From Paenibacillus ferrarius (lineage in GTDB: Bacteria; Bacillota; Bacilli; Paenibacillales; NBRC-103111): a stretch of DNA of 64,000 bases. Shown piece after piece: positions 9,017 to 17,758 of this stretch; the first letter of the stretch is position 1; every line of letters begins with the position of its first letter. The notes under the pieces were generated by a model, which saw only the letters and a list, made by a program, of their open reading frames with translations, did not search any database and had not been told where the DNA came from. Both the position numbers and the translations under genes were made by a program. The stretch lies in NCBI RefSeq assembly GCF_002027705.1, contig NZ_MBTG01000023.1, forward strand, positions 186,001 to 250,000, given 5' to 3'.

Positions 9017-9898
9017 TTACGATTTAACAGAACCCACCATCATCCCTTTAACGAAATGACGCTGCAAGAACGGGTAGATCAGAATAATTGGAATTGTGGC
9101 AATGATAATTGTCGCCATTTTGATGCCTTCCGGATCCATATGAGCCAGCCCGCTGAACTGCGAAGAGTTCGGGTCAATGCTGATGTCCTCCGAAGCAATC
9201 AACTGACGCAGCTTCACCTGAAGCGGCCAAAGCGCTGGTTTGTTAATATAGTATAACGCATTTTGATACGTATTCCAGTGGCCCACGGCATAGAAAATCC
9301 CCAAGGAAGCCATCACCGGTTTAGACAAAGGCAGGACAATGCTCCAGATCATGCGCAGCTCAGAGCAGCCATCCATACGCCCGGAGTCAATTAATTCACT
9401 CGGAATTTGCAGGAAGAACGACCGCATCACGAAGAAGTTGAAGGCACTGATGGCTCCCGGAAGCAGCAAAGCCCAAAGGGAATTCGTCAGGTGCAAATTT
9501 TTCATCAAAATAAAGTTGGGAATCAGCGGCGCACTGAAAACCATTGTGATCAGCACCATGATGACAATCGCGTTGCGGCCTGCATACTCAGGGCGAGAAA
9601 CCGGATAAGCCAGCGATGCTGTAGCAATCAAATTAATCAGTGTACCTACAATTGTAATGTAGACCGTTACTCCAAAAGACCGCCAAATCGCCGCGTCACT
9701 GAACACATATTGATAGTTGATTGACGTAAATTCTACAGGAAGGAACAGAACTTTCCCGGTTACAATGGCTTCCGACGAACTGAAGGATTGAGCCAGCACG
9801 TTTAAGAACGGCAGGAACATCGCCAGTGATAAGAGTGTCAGAAAAAGCACATTAAAAACATTAAACGTTTGCCAGCCGGCTGTCGGCTTGCGATTCAT
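9017..9898 (-). CDS. carbohydrate ABC transporter permease (LplC/YtcP type)
   Basis: 293 residues from ATG 9898, which GGAGG precedes by 8 nt; a GTG at 9907 overlaps that site and is rejected. Six membrane segments are visible, and the cytoplasmic EAA-type loop reads SELIDSGRMDGCSELRMIW, the contact point for the ATPase. It ends GMMVGSVKS, characteristic of this permease class. It lies 16 bp after its partner permease (8 bp from the rejected GTG), and together they form the channel for the binding protein at 5976-7571. Confidence 0.92.
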   Translation of the reverse strand: MNRKPTAGWQTFNVFNVLFLTLLSLAMFLPFLNVLAQSFSSSEAIVTGKVLFLPVEFTSINYQYVFSDAAIWRSFGVTVYITIVGTLINLIATASLAYPVSRPEYAGRNAIVIMVLITMVFSAPLIPNFILMKNLHLTNSLWALLLPGAISAFNFFVMRSFFLQIPSELIDSGRMDGCSELRMIWSIVLPLSKPVMASLGIFYAVGHWNTYQNALYYINKPALWPLQVKLRQLIASEDISIDPNSSQFSGLAHMDPEGIKMATIIIATIPIILIYPFLQRHFVKGMMVGSVKS

Positions 9899-9914
9899 AG
9901 CGTTCACCTCCGTC

Positions 9915-10877
9915 TTAGTACAGGCTTTCCCCGGTTGTTTTTTTACTCATAATATTTCCGGTGACGATGAGCATGACCCCGACGAGGGCTTTAAATAGGC
10001 CAATCGCCGTTGTATAGCTGAACTGTTGATTCATTAGCCCTGCAGTATAAATATAAGTATCTAGAATTTCGCCATTTTCTTTATTCAAAGGGTTCAAGAA
10101 CACGTAAACACGTTCAAAGCCGAAATCCAGGAACTTTCCGATGTGCAGCAAGAACAAAATCATGATCGTTGGCAGCAGCGACGGCAGCGTGATGGAAATA
10201 GTTTGTCTCCAGCGGTTGGCGCCATCTACCTCAGAAGCCTCGTATAAATCGGGATTAATCCCTGCTAATGCGGCCAAATAAATGATCGTCCCGTAACCGG
10301 AGTCTCTCCAAATTCCTGAGGTAATCAGTACCGTACGAATCCACGACTCTTCCCCCAAGAAGTACACAGGGTCGAAACCAAGCATCGTAATGAAATGATT
10401 CACAGCCCCCGTAGATGGTGAAAGAATGCCAATTGCGATACCGCTTACAATGACCCACGAAAGGAAATGAGGCATGTACACCACGGTTTGCAGAATACGC
10501 TTGTAGAGGACGACTCTTAGCTCATTCAGCAGCAGAGCCAGAACAATAGGTGCAGGGAAAGCCAGCACGAGATCATAGATCCCAATCAGCATCGTATTCT
10601 TCAAAATTTTCAAGAAATCGTAATGGGCAAACATCCGCGCAAAATGCTCGAACCCGACCCACTTGCTCCCGGTAAAGCCATCAAAAATGTTGTAATCCTG
10701 GAACGCAATGACAGACCCGAGCAACGGTACATATTTGAAAATAATAAAATACAAAATACCCGGCACCGAAATCAGGTATAACGCCCTATACTTCCAAAGC
10801 TTTCCTAGAAAGCCTTTACCCTTGCTGGCCTGTGCGCCTTGTCTCACTTGCTTCACAGCTTGTGCGTTGACCGCCAT
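9915..10877 (-). CDS. carbohydrate ABC transporter permease (LplB/YteP type)
   Basis: 320 residues with a basic N-terminus, about six membrane helices starting with YLISVPGILYFIIFKYVPL, and an EAA loop LYEASEVDGANRWRQTI. It is the first gene of the permease transcription unit, about 40 nt downstream of the -10 in promoter copy 2. It should pair with the next permease to import an oligosaccharide delivered by the LplA-type lipoprotein. Confidence 0.92.
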   Translation of the reverse strand: MAVNAQAVKQVRQGAQASKGKGFLGKLWKYRALYLISVPGILYFIIFKYVPLLGSVIAFQDYNIFDGFTGSKWVGFEHFARMFAHYDFLKILKNTMLIGIYDLVLAFPAPIVLALLLNELRVVLYKRILQTVVYMPHFLSWVIVSGIAIGILSPSTGAVNHFITMLGFDPVYFLGEESWIRTVLITSGIWRDSGYGTIIYLAALAGINPDLYEASEVDGANRWRQTISITLPSLLPTIMILFLLHIGKFLDFGFERVYVFLNPLNKENGEILDTYIYTAGLMNQQFSYTTAIGLFKALVGVMLIVTGNIMSKKTTGESLY

Positions 10878-10903
10878 CCTCTGGCCCCCCTCACTTCAAT
10901 CTC

Positions 10904-10985
10904 GTCGATGTTATAGTTCTATCCTACCTTTCTAAAGCGCTTCCAACAATGGAATGACTTTTCACTGACTTGTGTTTTTTTTAGG
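10904..10985 (-). promoter_or_regulatory. promoter region copy 2, upstream of permease genes
   Basis: The near-duplicate of 7741-7823. On the minus strand it has TTGTTG (10944-10949), 17 bp, TAGGAT (10921-10926), and an AAGCGCTT core within the spacer (10933-10945). The retained spacing and operator suggest both halves of the transporter locus are co-regulated although separated by an unrelated gene. Confidence 0.6.
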
Positions 10986-11203
10986 TAGAAAAAAGAAATA
11001 AAGAAAGGTGTCTCCAACGTAGATCTCTCTACGCTGGGACACCGAATTTTAGTACAATGGCTGCGTTTGGAACAATGTCATTTTAGGACATTGATCTGCC
11101 CAAAAGTTTAGCTCAGCTTGCTTTTCTCGATACGGACATGCCCAGAGAAAAGGTTGCGTCGTTAGTTGTACCCAGCTTGGCTATGCGCGCTATGTATTAA
11201 AAA
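10986..11203. other. gene-free, hairpin-rich stretch
   Basis: No open reading frame here looks real. Three inverted repeats are visible: 11007-11043 (GGTGTC...GACACC with an apical CGTAGA/TCTACG stem), 11073-11093 (CAATGTC / GACATTG, 7-nt loop) and 11121-11152 (CTTTTCTC / GAGAAAAG). The first belongs to the GTAGAT hairpin family also seen at 11204, 39042 and 63746. No function is evident. Confidence 0.5.
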
Positions 11204-11241
11204 CTGCCAGTCTAAGTAGATTTACCTACTTAAACTGGCAG
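11204..11241 (-). terminator. intrinsic terminator of the desaturase gene
   Basis: CTGCCAG and CTGGCAG enclose a second stem AAGTAG / CTACTT. On the minus strand the hairpin is followed by TTTTT, 20 bp after the desaturase stop. Its apical part is shared with other hairpins in the window. Confidence 0.85.
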
Positions 11242-11260
11242 CACTAGAGTCTCACCTTAT

Positions 11261-12304
11261 TTATTCCGATACTTTCACTTTCAATACTTCGGCCGCGATG
11301 ACCCGTTTCGTTCTGAAACGCTTCAAATCCTTGAATTGAATAAACTTCTTCGTTTCCTCGTTCCAGATTCGGAACTTCAATGATTCTAGGCTGGTAAGCA
11401 GCGTAATCGTTTGCACTTTGCGCAGCTCGGCACTTTTGTTATGCACCTTTTCCAGGTAGTAGTTCGGTACGCGCGGGCTCAAGTGATGAATGTGGTGGAA
11501 GCCAATATTCCCTGTAATCCAGTGTAGAACGCGAGGCAGCTTATAGAACGAACTGCCATGCATTGCGGCTTTCACATAATCCCATTCGCCTTCGTGCTCA
11601 TAATACGTGTCTTCATAGTTATGCTGCACATAGAATAGCCAAATGCCAGCCATCCCTGATACGAAAAACATAGGACCTTGGATCAGAAGGACGGATTGCC
11701 AGCCGATTCCCCAACATAGCAAAGCGAGTCCGCCTACGATACCCAAGTTGGTTATATAGGTGTTAATGCGCTCTTTATTGCCAGCCCGCTTGCGGTTAAA
11801 CCGATAATCAATCAGGAAGATGTAGATCGGTCCAACAATAAACATGATAAGCGGATTGCGGTACAACCGGTAATACAATCTTCGGCCCCATGAAGAAGCC
11901 ATATATTCGTCAACCGTGAGTGTCCAAATATCGCCCACACCTCTGCGATCCAAATTACCGCTGGATGCGTGATGAACCGAGTGCGTATGACGCCATTGAT
12001 GATACGGACAAAACGTTAAAATACCTGTGATGGTCCCGACAATTTCATTCGCAATTTTGTTTTTGAAAAAAGATTTGTGACAGCAATCATGGAAAATAAT
12101 AAAGATTCGAACCAGAAACCCTGCGGCAACGATATCTAACACGAACGTAAGCCAGATTGAAACCGAAAGACTCAAGAAAGCGAAGTACCACAAGACAAGA
12201 AAGGGTACCAGTGTATTGATAATTTGCCACACACTATGCTTCATATGTGGTCTTTCGTAAGGTGCGATGTCAGCTCGCCACCCACCTTTTTCCTCATGCT
12301 TCAT
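11261..12304 (-). CDS. membrane fatty acid desaturase
   Basis: 347 residues with several hydrophobic helices and the three His boxes of acyl-lipid desaturases: HDCCH at 72-76, HTHSVHH at 106-112, and FHHIHH near residue 270. These bind the di-iron centre that inserts a double bond into membrane acyl chains, a means of adjusting fluidity. It is a single-gene unit with its own terminator. I see no DesR-like regulator beside it. An AAGGAG lies about 12 nt before the ATG, slightly far but usable. Confidence 0.9.
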   Translation of the reverse strand: MKHEEKGGWRADIAPYERPHMKHSVWQIINTLVPFLVLWYFAFLSLSVSIWLTFVLDIVAAGFLVRIFIIFHDCCHKSFFKNKIANEIVGTITGILTFCPYHQWRHTHSVHHASSGNLDRRGVGDIWTLTVDEYMASSWGRRLYYRLYRNPLIMFIVGPIYIFLIDYRFNRKRAGNKERINTYITNLGIVGGLALLCWGIGWQSVLLIQGPMFFVSGMAGIWLFYVQHNYEDTYYEHEGEWDYVKAAMHGSSFYKLPRVLHWITGNIGFHHIHHLSPRVPNYYLEKVHNKSAELRKVQTITLLTSLESLKFRIWNEETKKFIQFKDLKRFRTKRVIAAEVLKVKVSE

Positions 12305-12532
12305 ATTCAGTTAGAACTCCTTCTTTCCGCTTCGTGCCGGATGTGAATTATTGTCACCTGATGTAGTACGTTGCGAATCAAATAAAGTTCCCTATTGCGA
12401 GAAGAAATATTACACCGCTCTACCATCATAAGTTGGAAATGGCTTTTTGTAAAATGCAATATAAGTCATATTTATAAAAAGAAGTGAAAAGCACTGCCGG
12501 AATCATGAATACCTGCTCGTTCCAACCCCTTC

Positions 12533-13441
12533 TTAACGACCATTTTGCACTCGTGCCTTCATTTCGGGAACGGTCACAATATCGAAGTTCTCCTTCTTCA
12601 AGTAAGCGATAATGCCCGGAAGGGCTTCAATCGTATTGTCCAAGTTTCCTTTTTTGCCACCATAGCTGTGCAGCAAAATAATGCCGCCGTCTTTCGTATG
12701 CGTTTTAATATTATGAATAATGTCCTTGGATGAGGTGCCCGCCCAATCCCGGGGATCCACGTCCCAACCGACCAATGAGCGTCCAGACTGTTCCACTGCC
12801 TTCTTCACGGGTGTGGAAACAGCTCCGTATGGCGCCCTGACCAGAGAGGGGCTTATACCGATCGTTTTCATAATCCAATCCTCTGTTTCATTCAGTTCCT
12901 GCTCTATACGAACGGAGGAGAGTTTGGTCAAATCAGCATGGTCCCATGAATGATTGCCAATAGCATGACCCTCCTCATGAATTCGCTTCAGTACTTTTGG
13001 AAACTTGCTGACTTGGCCGCCAACGACAAAAAAGGTCGCTTTGACATTATTCTGTTTCAAAATATCCAAAACTTGGGGCGTATACTTACCGTCCGGTCCA
13101 TCGTCGAATGTGATTGCAACCTGCTTGGATGCAGCGGATTGCTTTGCTTGTGAAAGGTTCCCATTCCGTCCCGTTTGGGTTTGCGCAACGGCCGTATTCA
13201 GAGAATGCTCTCCTTCTATCGGTTTCACTTCGATCAAAGAGGCAGCCGGCCCGATAAGGGCTGCATTCGTTAATACACCTTCCTCGTGGGATTCCTGGAT
13301 GCTTATGACTGGTGATTTGCTGGGGAACGGTATCACACTTCCCGTCATTGTGAAATTAATGAGAGCCATGCCAACCATGCCGCAAAATGCGCTGCCTAAT
13401 ATCCAATGTTGTTTGCGTTTCGTCAATAGTTGAACTTTCAC
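12533..13441 (-). CDS. polysaccharide deacetylase (NodB domain), membrane-anchored
   Basis: 302 residues starting at GTG (AGAGGAAGG 8 nt upstream). One N-terminal membrane segment (about 13-32) and a ~70-residue linker precede a NodB domain. Catalytic motifs are all present: TFDDGPD at 111-117, H164 and H168 in GNHSWDH, RAPYG, DVDPRDWAG and ILLHS. It should remove acetyl groups from peptidoglycan or another N-acetylated glycan at the cell surface. It is divergent from the two-component system at 13666. Confidence 0.9.
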   Translation of the reverse strand: MKVQLLTKRKQHWILGSAFCGMVGMALINFTMTGSVIPFPSKSPVISIQESHEEGVLTNAALIGPAASLIEVKPIEGEHSLNTAVAQTQTGRNGNLSQAKQSAASKQVAITFDDGPDGKYTPQVLDILKQNNVKATFFVVGGQVSKFPKVLKRIHEEGHAIGNHSWDHADLTKLSSVRIEQELNETEDWIMKTIGISPSLVRAPYGAVSTPVKKAVEQSGRSLVGWDVDPRDWAGTSSKDIIHNIKTHTKDGGIILLHSYGGKKGNLDNTIEALPGIIAYLKKENFDIVTVPEMKARVQNGR

Positions 13442-13665
13442 GACAAAAACCTTCCTCTATGCTCTCTGAGCGGCATTATTTATGTAAGAATAGACGCATG
13501 CTGCTTATAAAAAGTTTATTGATTCGACAAGATTTGACTCCAATTACTAGTTGCGCAATGCCTAGCGCTTTTGGTAGGATATGCAACTAGAAACCTAGGA
13601 CAAGGAACATCCCTCCTCATTGACGAATCTCTTAAGCAAATGCGAACGGAAAGGAATTTTTTCCT

Positions 13666-14340
13666 ATGAATATCTTAATTATCGAAGACGATTCCAGCAT
13701 TCAAATGCTGCTCAAATTGAGCCTTGAGGTGGAAGGGTTCCAAGCTGTTGTGGCCGGCACGGTCGCCTCCGGTCTTCACGAGCTGGAAACTCGGCCCATC
13801 GACCTGATCTTGCTGGACTTGATGCTGCCGGATCAATCCGGCTTCGAGCTGCTTATGACCTTGCAGCAAACTTACAAGGAAATTCCCGTCATCGTGCTCA
13901 CCGCCAAAAATGAAATGAACGACAAAATACTTGGCTTTCAGCTCGGAGCGGACGATTACTTGACCAAGCCGTTCGAAACACGGGAGCTGGTCATGCGAAT
14001 ACGCGCTGTTATGCGCCGTATGACGCCGGATTCCGCTGCACAAGCGGTAGACGTTCTTCAGGCTGGCATCATCGAAATGGATCGCAACGAGCGGACGATG
14101 AAAGTCGCCGGCAAGCTGATCAAAACGACGAGCAAGGAGTTTGACCTGCTCTGGCTGCTAGCCAAAAATCCCAAGAAGGTATTCACGCGGGAGCACATTC
14201 TGGATCAAGTCTGGGGCTTCGAATATTACGGGCAAACCCGGTCTGTCGATATGATGGTGAATCGACTGCGCGAGAAAATCAAGCCTTACGATCATGTGCT
14301 CGCCACTGTTCACGGTATGGGCTACAAGCTGGAGGTTTAA
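13666..14340 (+). CDS. OmpR-family response regulator
   Basis: 224 residues: receiver domain with EDD at 7-9 and phospho-acceptor Asp51 (LLDLMLPDQSG), then a winged-helix domain ending YDHVLATVHGMGYKLEV. The kinase gene starts 3 nt after its stop. It heads an operon of seven genes that includes an ABC importer, so it most likely controls transporter expression in response to the substrate; which substrate is not evident. Confidence 0.93.
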   Translation: MNILIIEDDSSIQMLLKLSLEVEGFQAVVAGTVASGLHELETRPIDLILLDLMLPDQSGFELLMTLQQTYKEIPVIVLTAKNEMNDKILGFQLGADDYLTKPFETRELVMRIRAVMRRMTPDSAAQAVDVLQAGIIEMDRNERTMKVAGKLIKTTSKEFDLLWLLAKNPKKVFTREHILDQVWGFEYYGQTRSVDMMVNRLREKIKPYDHVLATVHGMGYKLEV

Positions 14341-14343
14341 GGG

Positions 14344-15780
14344 ATGAAGCTTCGCAACAAACTATTCATTCAGCATTCCATCACGATCGTCATGCTGCTC
14401 GCCGTGATGTATGTAGTCGTCAATTATACGTTGAGCAAAAGCATGATTGAGCGGGATACCCAAACCTTGGGCCAGTATTATTCGCTGCATCGCATTGAAG
14501 CCCTGAAAATTGTGAACGATAAGAAAATCAGCATTGAACAGCTATTTTCGGGCACCTATGCTCCGCTCATTGCCTCCCACCTCGCGGCGAACAGCAATTT
14601 CCAAGTGCAGCTCTTTGACCCCGAGGGCATGATTATTGGGGACAGCGGCAATAAAGAAGATTTGATTAAACGGAGCGATATTGACGCCGCGTTGGCTGGT
14701 CAAACCGCATCTGTCATCACCGAGGGAGAAAACAGCAAATTGCTCATTTATGCCTCTCCCTTCGTCTATGAAGGCAAGATTGTAGGCGGGTTCCGCTACT
14801 TGCTTGATCTGAATAAGCACGAAGAAACGCTGTCCGCGATGCGTTCCTGGTTTATTGGCGTCGCTCTCGGCTGCCTGCTCATTGCTCTGCTCGCGAGCTA
14901 CTCCTTCTCTTTCTTCATTATGCGCCCTCTGCATGCTTTGCAGCAGGCACTGAAGCTTGTCACTATCGGCGATTTCAGCCGCAAAATCGTTGTCCACAGT
15001 CAGGATGAAGTGCGCGAATTAGCCGATGACTTCAATCAAATGTCAGCAGCGCTGCAAGAGCACATCGAGCTGCTTCACTATGAACAAAGCAAGCAAAAAA
15101 AGTTTTATGACAATGTGACCCATGAGCTGAAGACACCGCTGACTTCCATCATCGGCTTCTCTGATCTTATCGACAAAATGGAGCGTATTGATGATATTCG
15201 AACGTGCAATGTGTACATCCGCAAGGAAAGCACACGACTGCTGCAAATGGTTGAGGACCTGCTGCAATCATCGCTCAAAGGCGATGAAGCTTGGCTGGTA
15301 CAGGTCGAGCGTACCGATCTAGCAGCGATACTGACAGATAGTCTGCGAATTCTTGAGCCTACCCTGCATAAATCCTCGATCATGACCACCCTGCAGGTTG
15401 AGCCATGCGAGGTTTATGCCGATCCCAAGCGCACACAGCAGGTGCTGTTTAATGTCATTGAAAATGCGATCAAGCACAGCGGATGTACAGAGCTTGCGAT
15501 TCGATTGGAGCAGCAGGAATATCATTGCCTTGTACGCATCACCGATAATGGGAAAGGCATGAACGAGCAGGAGACAGCTGCGTTGTTCCTGCCTTCTGAG
15601 CAGAAGCTGAATCGTCCCATTTCGACGCATTCGCATGGACTCGGACTGCTGCTGTGCAAGCAATTGATGGAGCTGCAAGGCGGCGACATCACCGTATACA
15701 GCCGTGAAGGAAGCGGTACGGAAGTTGTATTAATGTTCCAGGTCGAGTCCCTTCCCCCTCAAGTTTTGTTACAAAATTGA
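14344..15780 (+). CDS. sensor histidine kinase of the OmpR/HK pair
   Basis: 478 residues. Membrane segments at about 11-30 and 169-192 flank a ~135-residue extracytoplasmic sensor. HAMP runs to about 240; the H-box has His260 in NVTHELKTPLTS; the ATPase part shows NVIENAIKHS, DNGKGM and GLGLLLCKQL. It is the partner of the regulator just upstream. The 43 nt before the next gene contain an AAAGGAG site but no terminator, so expression likely continues. Confidence 0.92.
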   Translation: MKLRNKLFIQHSITIVMLLAVMYVVVNYTLSKSMIERDTQTLGQYYSLHRIEALKIVNDKKISIEQLFSGTYAPLIASHLAANSNFQVQLFDPEGMIIGDSGNKEDLIKRSDIDAALAGQTASVITEGENSKLLIYASPFVYEGKIVGGFRYLLDLNKHEETLSAMRSWFIGVALGCLLIALLASYSFSFFIMRPLHALQQALKLVTIGDFSRKIVVHSQDEVRELADDFNQMSAALQEHIELLHYEQSKQKKFYDNVTHELKTPLTSIIGFSDLIDKMERIDDIRTCNVYIRKESTRLLQMVEDLLQSSLKGDEAWLVQVERTDLAAILTDSLRILEPTLHKSSIMTTLQVEPCEVYADPKRTQQVLFNVIENAIKHSGCTELAIRLEQQEYHCLVRITDNGKGMNEQETAALFLPSEQKLNRPISTHSHGLGLLLCKQLMELQGGDITVYSREGSGTEVVLMFQVESLPPQVLLQN

Positions 15781-15823
15781 TACAAAATGATGATTTTTCT
15801 GAGATAAAAGGAGAGTAATCTAC

Positions 15824-16609
15824 ATGCAAGAGGAGAAGAAAGGGCTTTCATGGTTGCGCCTCATCTTGTTACAAATCGTTATCGGATGTACGTTGATCGG
15901 TATTTTCGCCTATGTGTTCCGCATCGGCGTTGATGAAGTACAGATCGTACCCAAGGAACCGAACAGCCGAGATATGTTTGACGGTGTTCCCATGCGTATG
16001 AATGTGACGTATCCGGGGATTGGAACCATCTCGATTGATGATCCGAAAGAGCTGATTGCCTGGAAAGCAACGTTTAGCCGCATCTTAAGCGGAGGCCAGC
16101 CACAAACTCGTGAAAACGCTTCACGGTTGCTGTTAACAGGCTCCATTGCTTATCTGGATCAAGAGGATATTCCTTTCCAAATCGGTACCAGCGGCTTTCG
16201 TTTCGGGTCTGACTCCGTTAATTCGCTGGACATCAGCGCTGAAATTAGGAAGCTGCAGAACATGCTGATCGACAAGACACTCACCGCAGATACGGTAAGT
16301 GAAGCTATTGCGAACAGGAATCATCAGGTATTCCGCTTGCAAGATGGCCTTCTTACGACATTGTCTGATGCGGACCGGGCTGCTCTTACGATGCAAATGC
16401 GTTCTGCGGTCAGGCTGATTGATTTCAGTCATTTTGACTTCATGGCTGAACAACCCAGCGCCCACTTTGTCGTACAACTTTCCGACAAAGCGGTGAACGG
16501 CAAGCATTGGCTGCATGTTGACCGATATGATAACGCTTACTTCATCGTTTTCGATTTGTTGGATGAAACCAACCACAAAGCCTATTTCAAGTTGCGTGAT
16601 GCCTCCTAA
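15824..16609 (+). CDS. membrane-anchored protein of unknown function, DUF3919-like
   Basis: 261 residues with one N-terminal membrane helix (about 12-32) and the rest probably outside the cell. I do not recognise a catalytic motif. From memory the gene resembles a DUF3919 group found next to similar transport operons, but I cannot confirm this. Its place between the kinase and the first binding protein, with short gaps, argues for a role in sensing or assembling the transporter. Confidence 0.6.
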   Translation: MQEEKKGLSWLRLILLQIVIGCTLIGIFAYVFRIGVDEVQIVPKEPNSRDMFDGVPMRMNVTYPGIGTISIDDPKELIAWKATFSRILSGGQPQTRENASRLLLTGSIAYLDQEDIPFQIGTSGFRFGSDSVNSLDISAEIRKLQNMLIDKTLTADTVSEAIANRNHQVFRLQDGLLTTLSDADRAALTMQMRSAVRLIDFSHFDFMAEQPSAHFVVQLSDKAVNGKHWLHVDRYDNAYFIVFDLLDETNHKAYFKLRDAS

Positions 16610-16633
16610 CATATCGAGGGGATGGTTGATGAA

Positions 16634-17668
16634 ATGGCTAGAAAAAAAAGCAATAGTTCTTTGATGATCGTATCGATCATTGTTGTCGTGCTGGTTGCAG
16701 GATTCTTCCTGTACAAATCCGGTGTTTTTGGCGGAAAAGCGAAAGGAAAAATTACAGTTTACTCCATTTTCCAAGAAGAAGAAGCTCGTAAAATCTTGGA
16801 TAAATTCAAAGCAGAAACCGGCATCGACTACGACGTGCTTCGTTTGCCGAGCGGTGAAGCTGTGACTCGTGTGCAAAATGAAATGGGCAAGCCGCAGGCC
16901 GACTTCCTGATGGGCGGTCCCGCTGATTCGCATGAAGTGCTGAAAAAAGCTGGCGCACTGGAAAGTTACATTTCGCCGAATTCCAAAGATATTCCTGACA
17001 ACATGAAGGACAAAGAAGGCTTCTGGACAGGGTTTTACTTAAATCCAATTGCTATCGGGATCAATGAGCAGCGCTGGAAAGAGAAATATGCAGCAGCTCC
17101 GTATCCGCAAACGTTCCAAGAGCTTCTTGACCCGAAATTCAAAGGCGAAATCGGCATGTCCGACCCGGCTACCTCCGGCACAGCCTACACAGCCGTAGCT
17201 TCACTAGCCCAGGTTTGGGGCAAAGACGAGATGCTGAGCTATGTAGCCAAACTGCTGCCGAACCTCAAAGAAAGACCGAAATCTGGCATCGAGCCGATTC
17301 AGAAGGCAGCTAAAGGCGAGTACACGATTGGCATTACCTTTTTAGGCGACCAATTAAAAATGAAAAATCAAGGCAATCCGATCATCAGTATCGTTCCGGA
17401 AGCCGCAGGCTACGAAGTAGGCGGACTCGCGATCGTAAAAGGTGGCGCTAACACGGCTGGCGCTAAGAAGCTCATGGATTTCATGCTGACCAATGAGCCT
17501 GGCCTTCTTTATACCGAATCTGCTTTTGCCAGTTCCGTGAAACCGACCGTGCCGATTCCCAAAGGCGGTATTGATATTAAAGCAACCAAATACAACACGA
17601 CCTACAGCTTGTGGAAAGCTGCTGAACAGCGTAAAGAGCTGCAAGATGCGCTGAAAAACCTCAAATAA
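16634..17668 (+). CDS. membrane-anchored extracellular solute-binding protein 1 (FbpA-like)
   Basis: About 344 residues from ATG 16634; an ATG at 16622 touches GAGGGG and is less likely. Instead of a lipobox it has a single N-terminal helix and no Cys, so it appears tethered by a membrane anchor. The fold resembles class-F binding proteins for ferric iron, phosphonates or phosphorylated compounds: ITVYSIFQEEEARKILDKF, then SDPATSGTAYT. It is paralogous to 20665-21678 in the same operon (shared GEASYHLL/GEAVTRVQ, DPxTSGTxYT and GGANTAGAKKLMDFML-like blocks). Confidence 0.85.
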   Translation: MARKKSNSSLMIVSIIVVVLVAGFFLYKSGVFGGKAKGKITVYSIFQEEEARKILDKFKAETGIDYDVLRLPSGEAVTRVQNEMGKPQADFLMGGPADSHEVLKKAGALESYISPNSKDIPDNMKDKEGFWTGFYLNPIAIGINEQRWKEKYAAAPYPQTFQELLDPKFKGEIGMSDPATSGTAYTAVASLAQVWGKDEMLSYVAKLLPNLKERPKSGIEPIQKAAKGEYTIGITFLGDQLKMKNQGNPIISIVPEAAGYEVGGLAIVKGGANTAGAKKLMDFMLTNEPGLLYTESAFASSVKPTVPIPKGGIDIKATKYNTTYSLWKAAEQRKELQDALKNLK

Positions 17669-17682
17669 AAGTAAGCGATTAC

Positions 17683-17720
17683 AGGGCATTGAAGCACGTC
17701 TGTTGTGCCGCCAATGCCCT
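17683..17720 (+). promoter_or_regulatory. intercistronic hairpin after binding protein 1
   Basis: AGGGCATTG pairs with CAATGCCCT, with an inner GCAC/GTGC stem, between the binding-protein and permease genes. No T-tract follows. Probable mRNA-stability element, the third of its kind next to a binding-protein gene in this window. Confidence 0.55.
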
Positions 17721-17758
17721 CCTATACAATGAATTTGGAAGGTGGTCGTGAACCCCTT

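Noticed and set aside
16133..16933. 266-codon minus-strand frame across the DUF3919-like and binding-protein genes
   Set aside because: Spans two real genes on the other strand and has no recognisable product.
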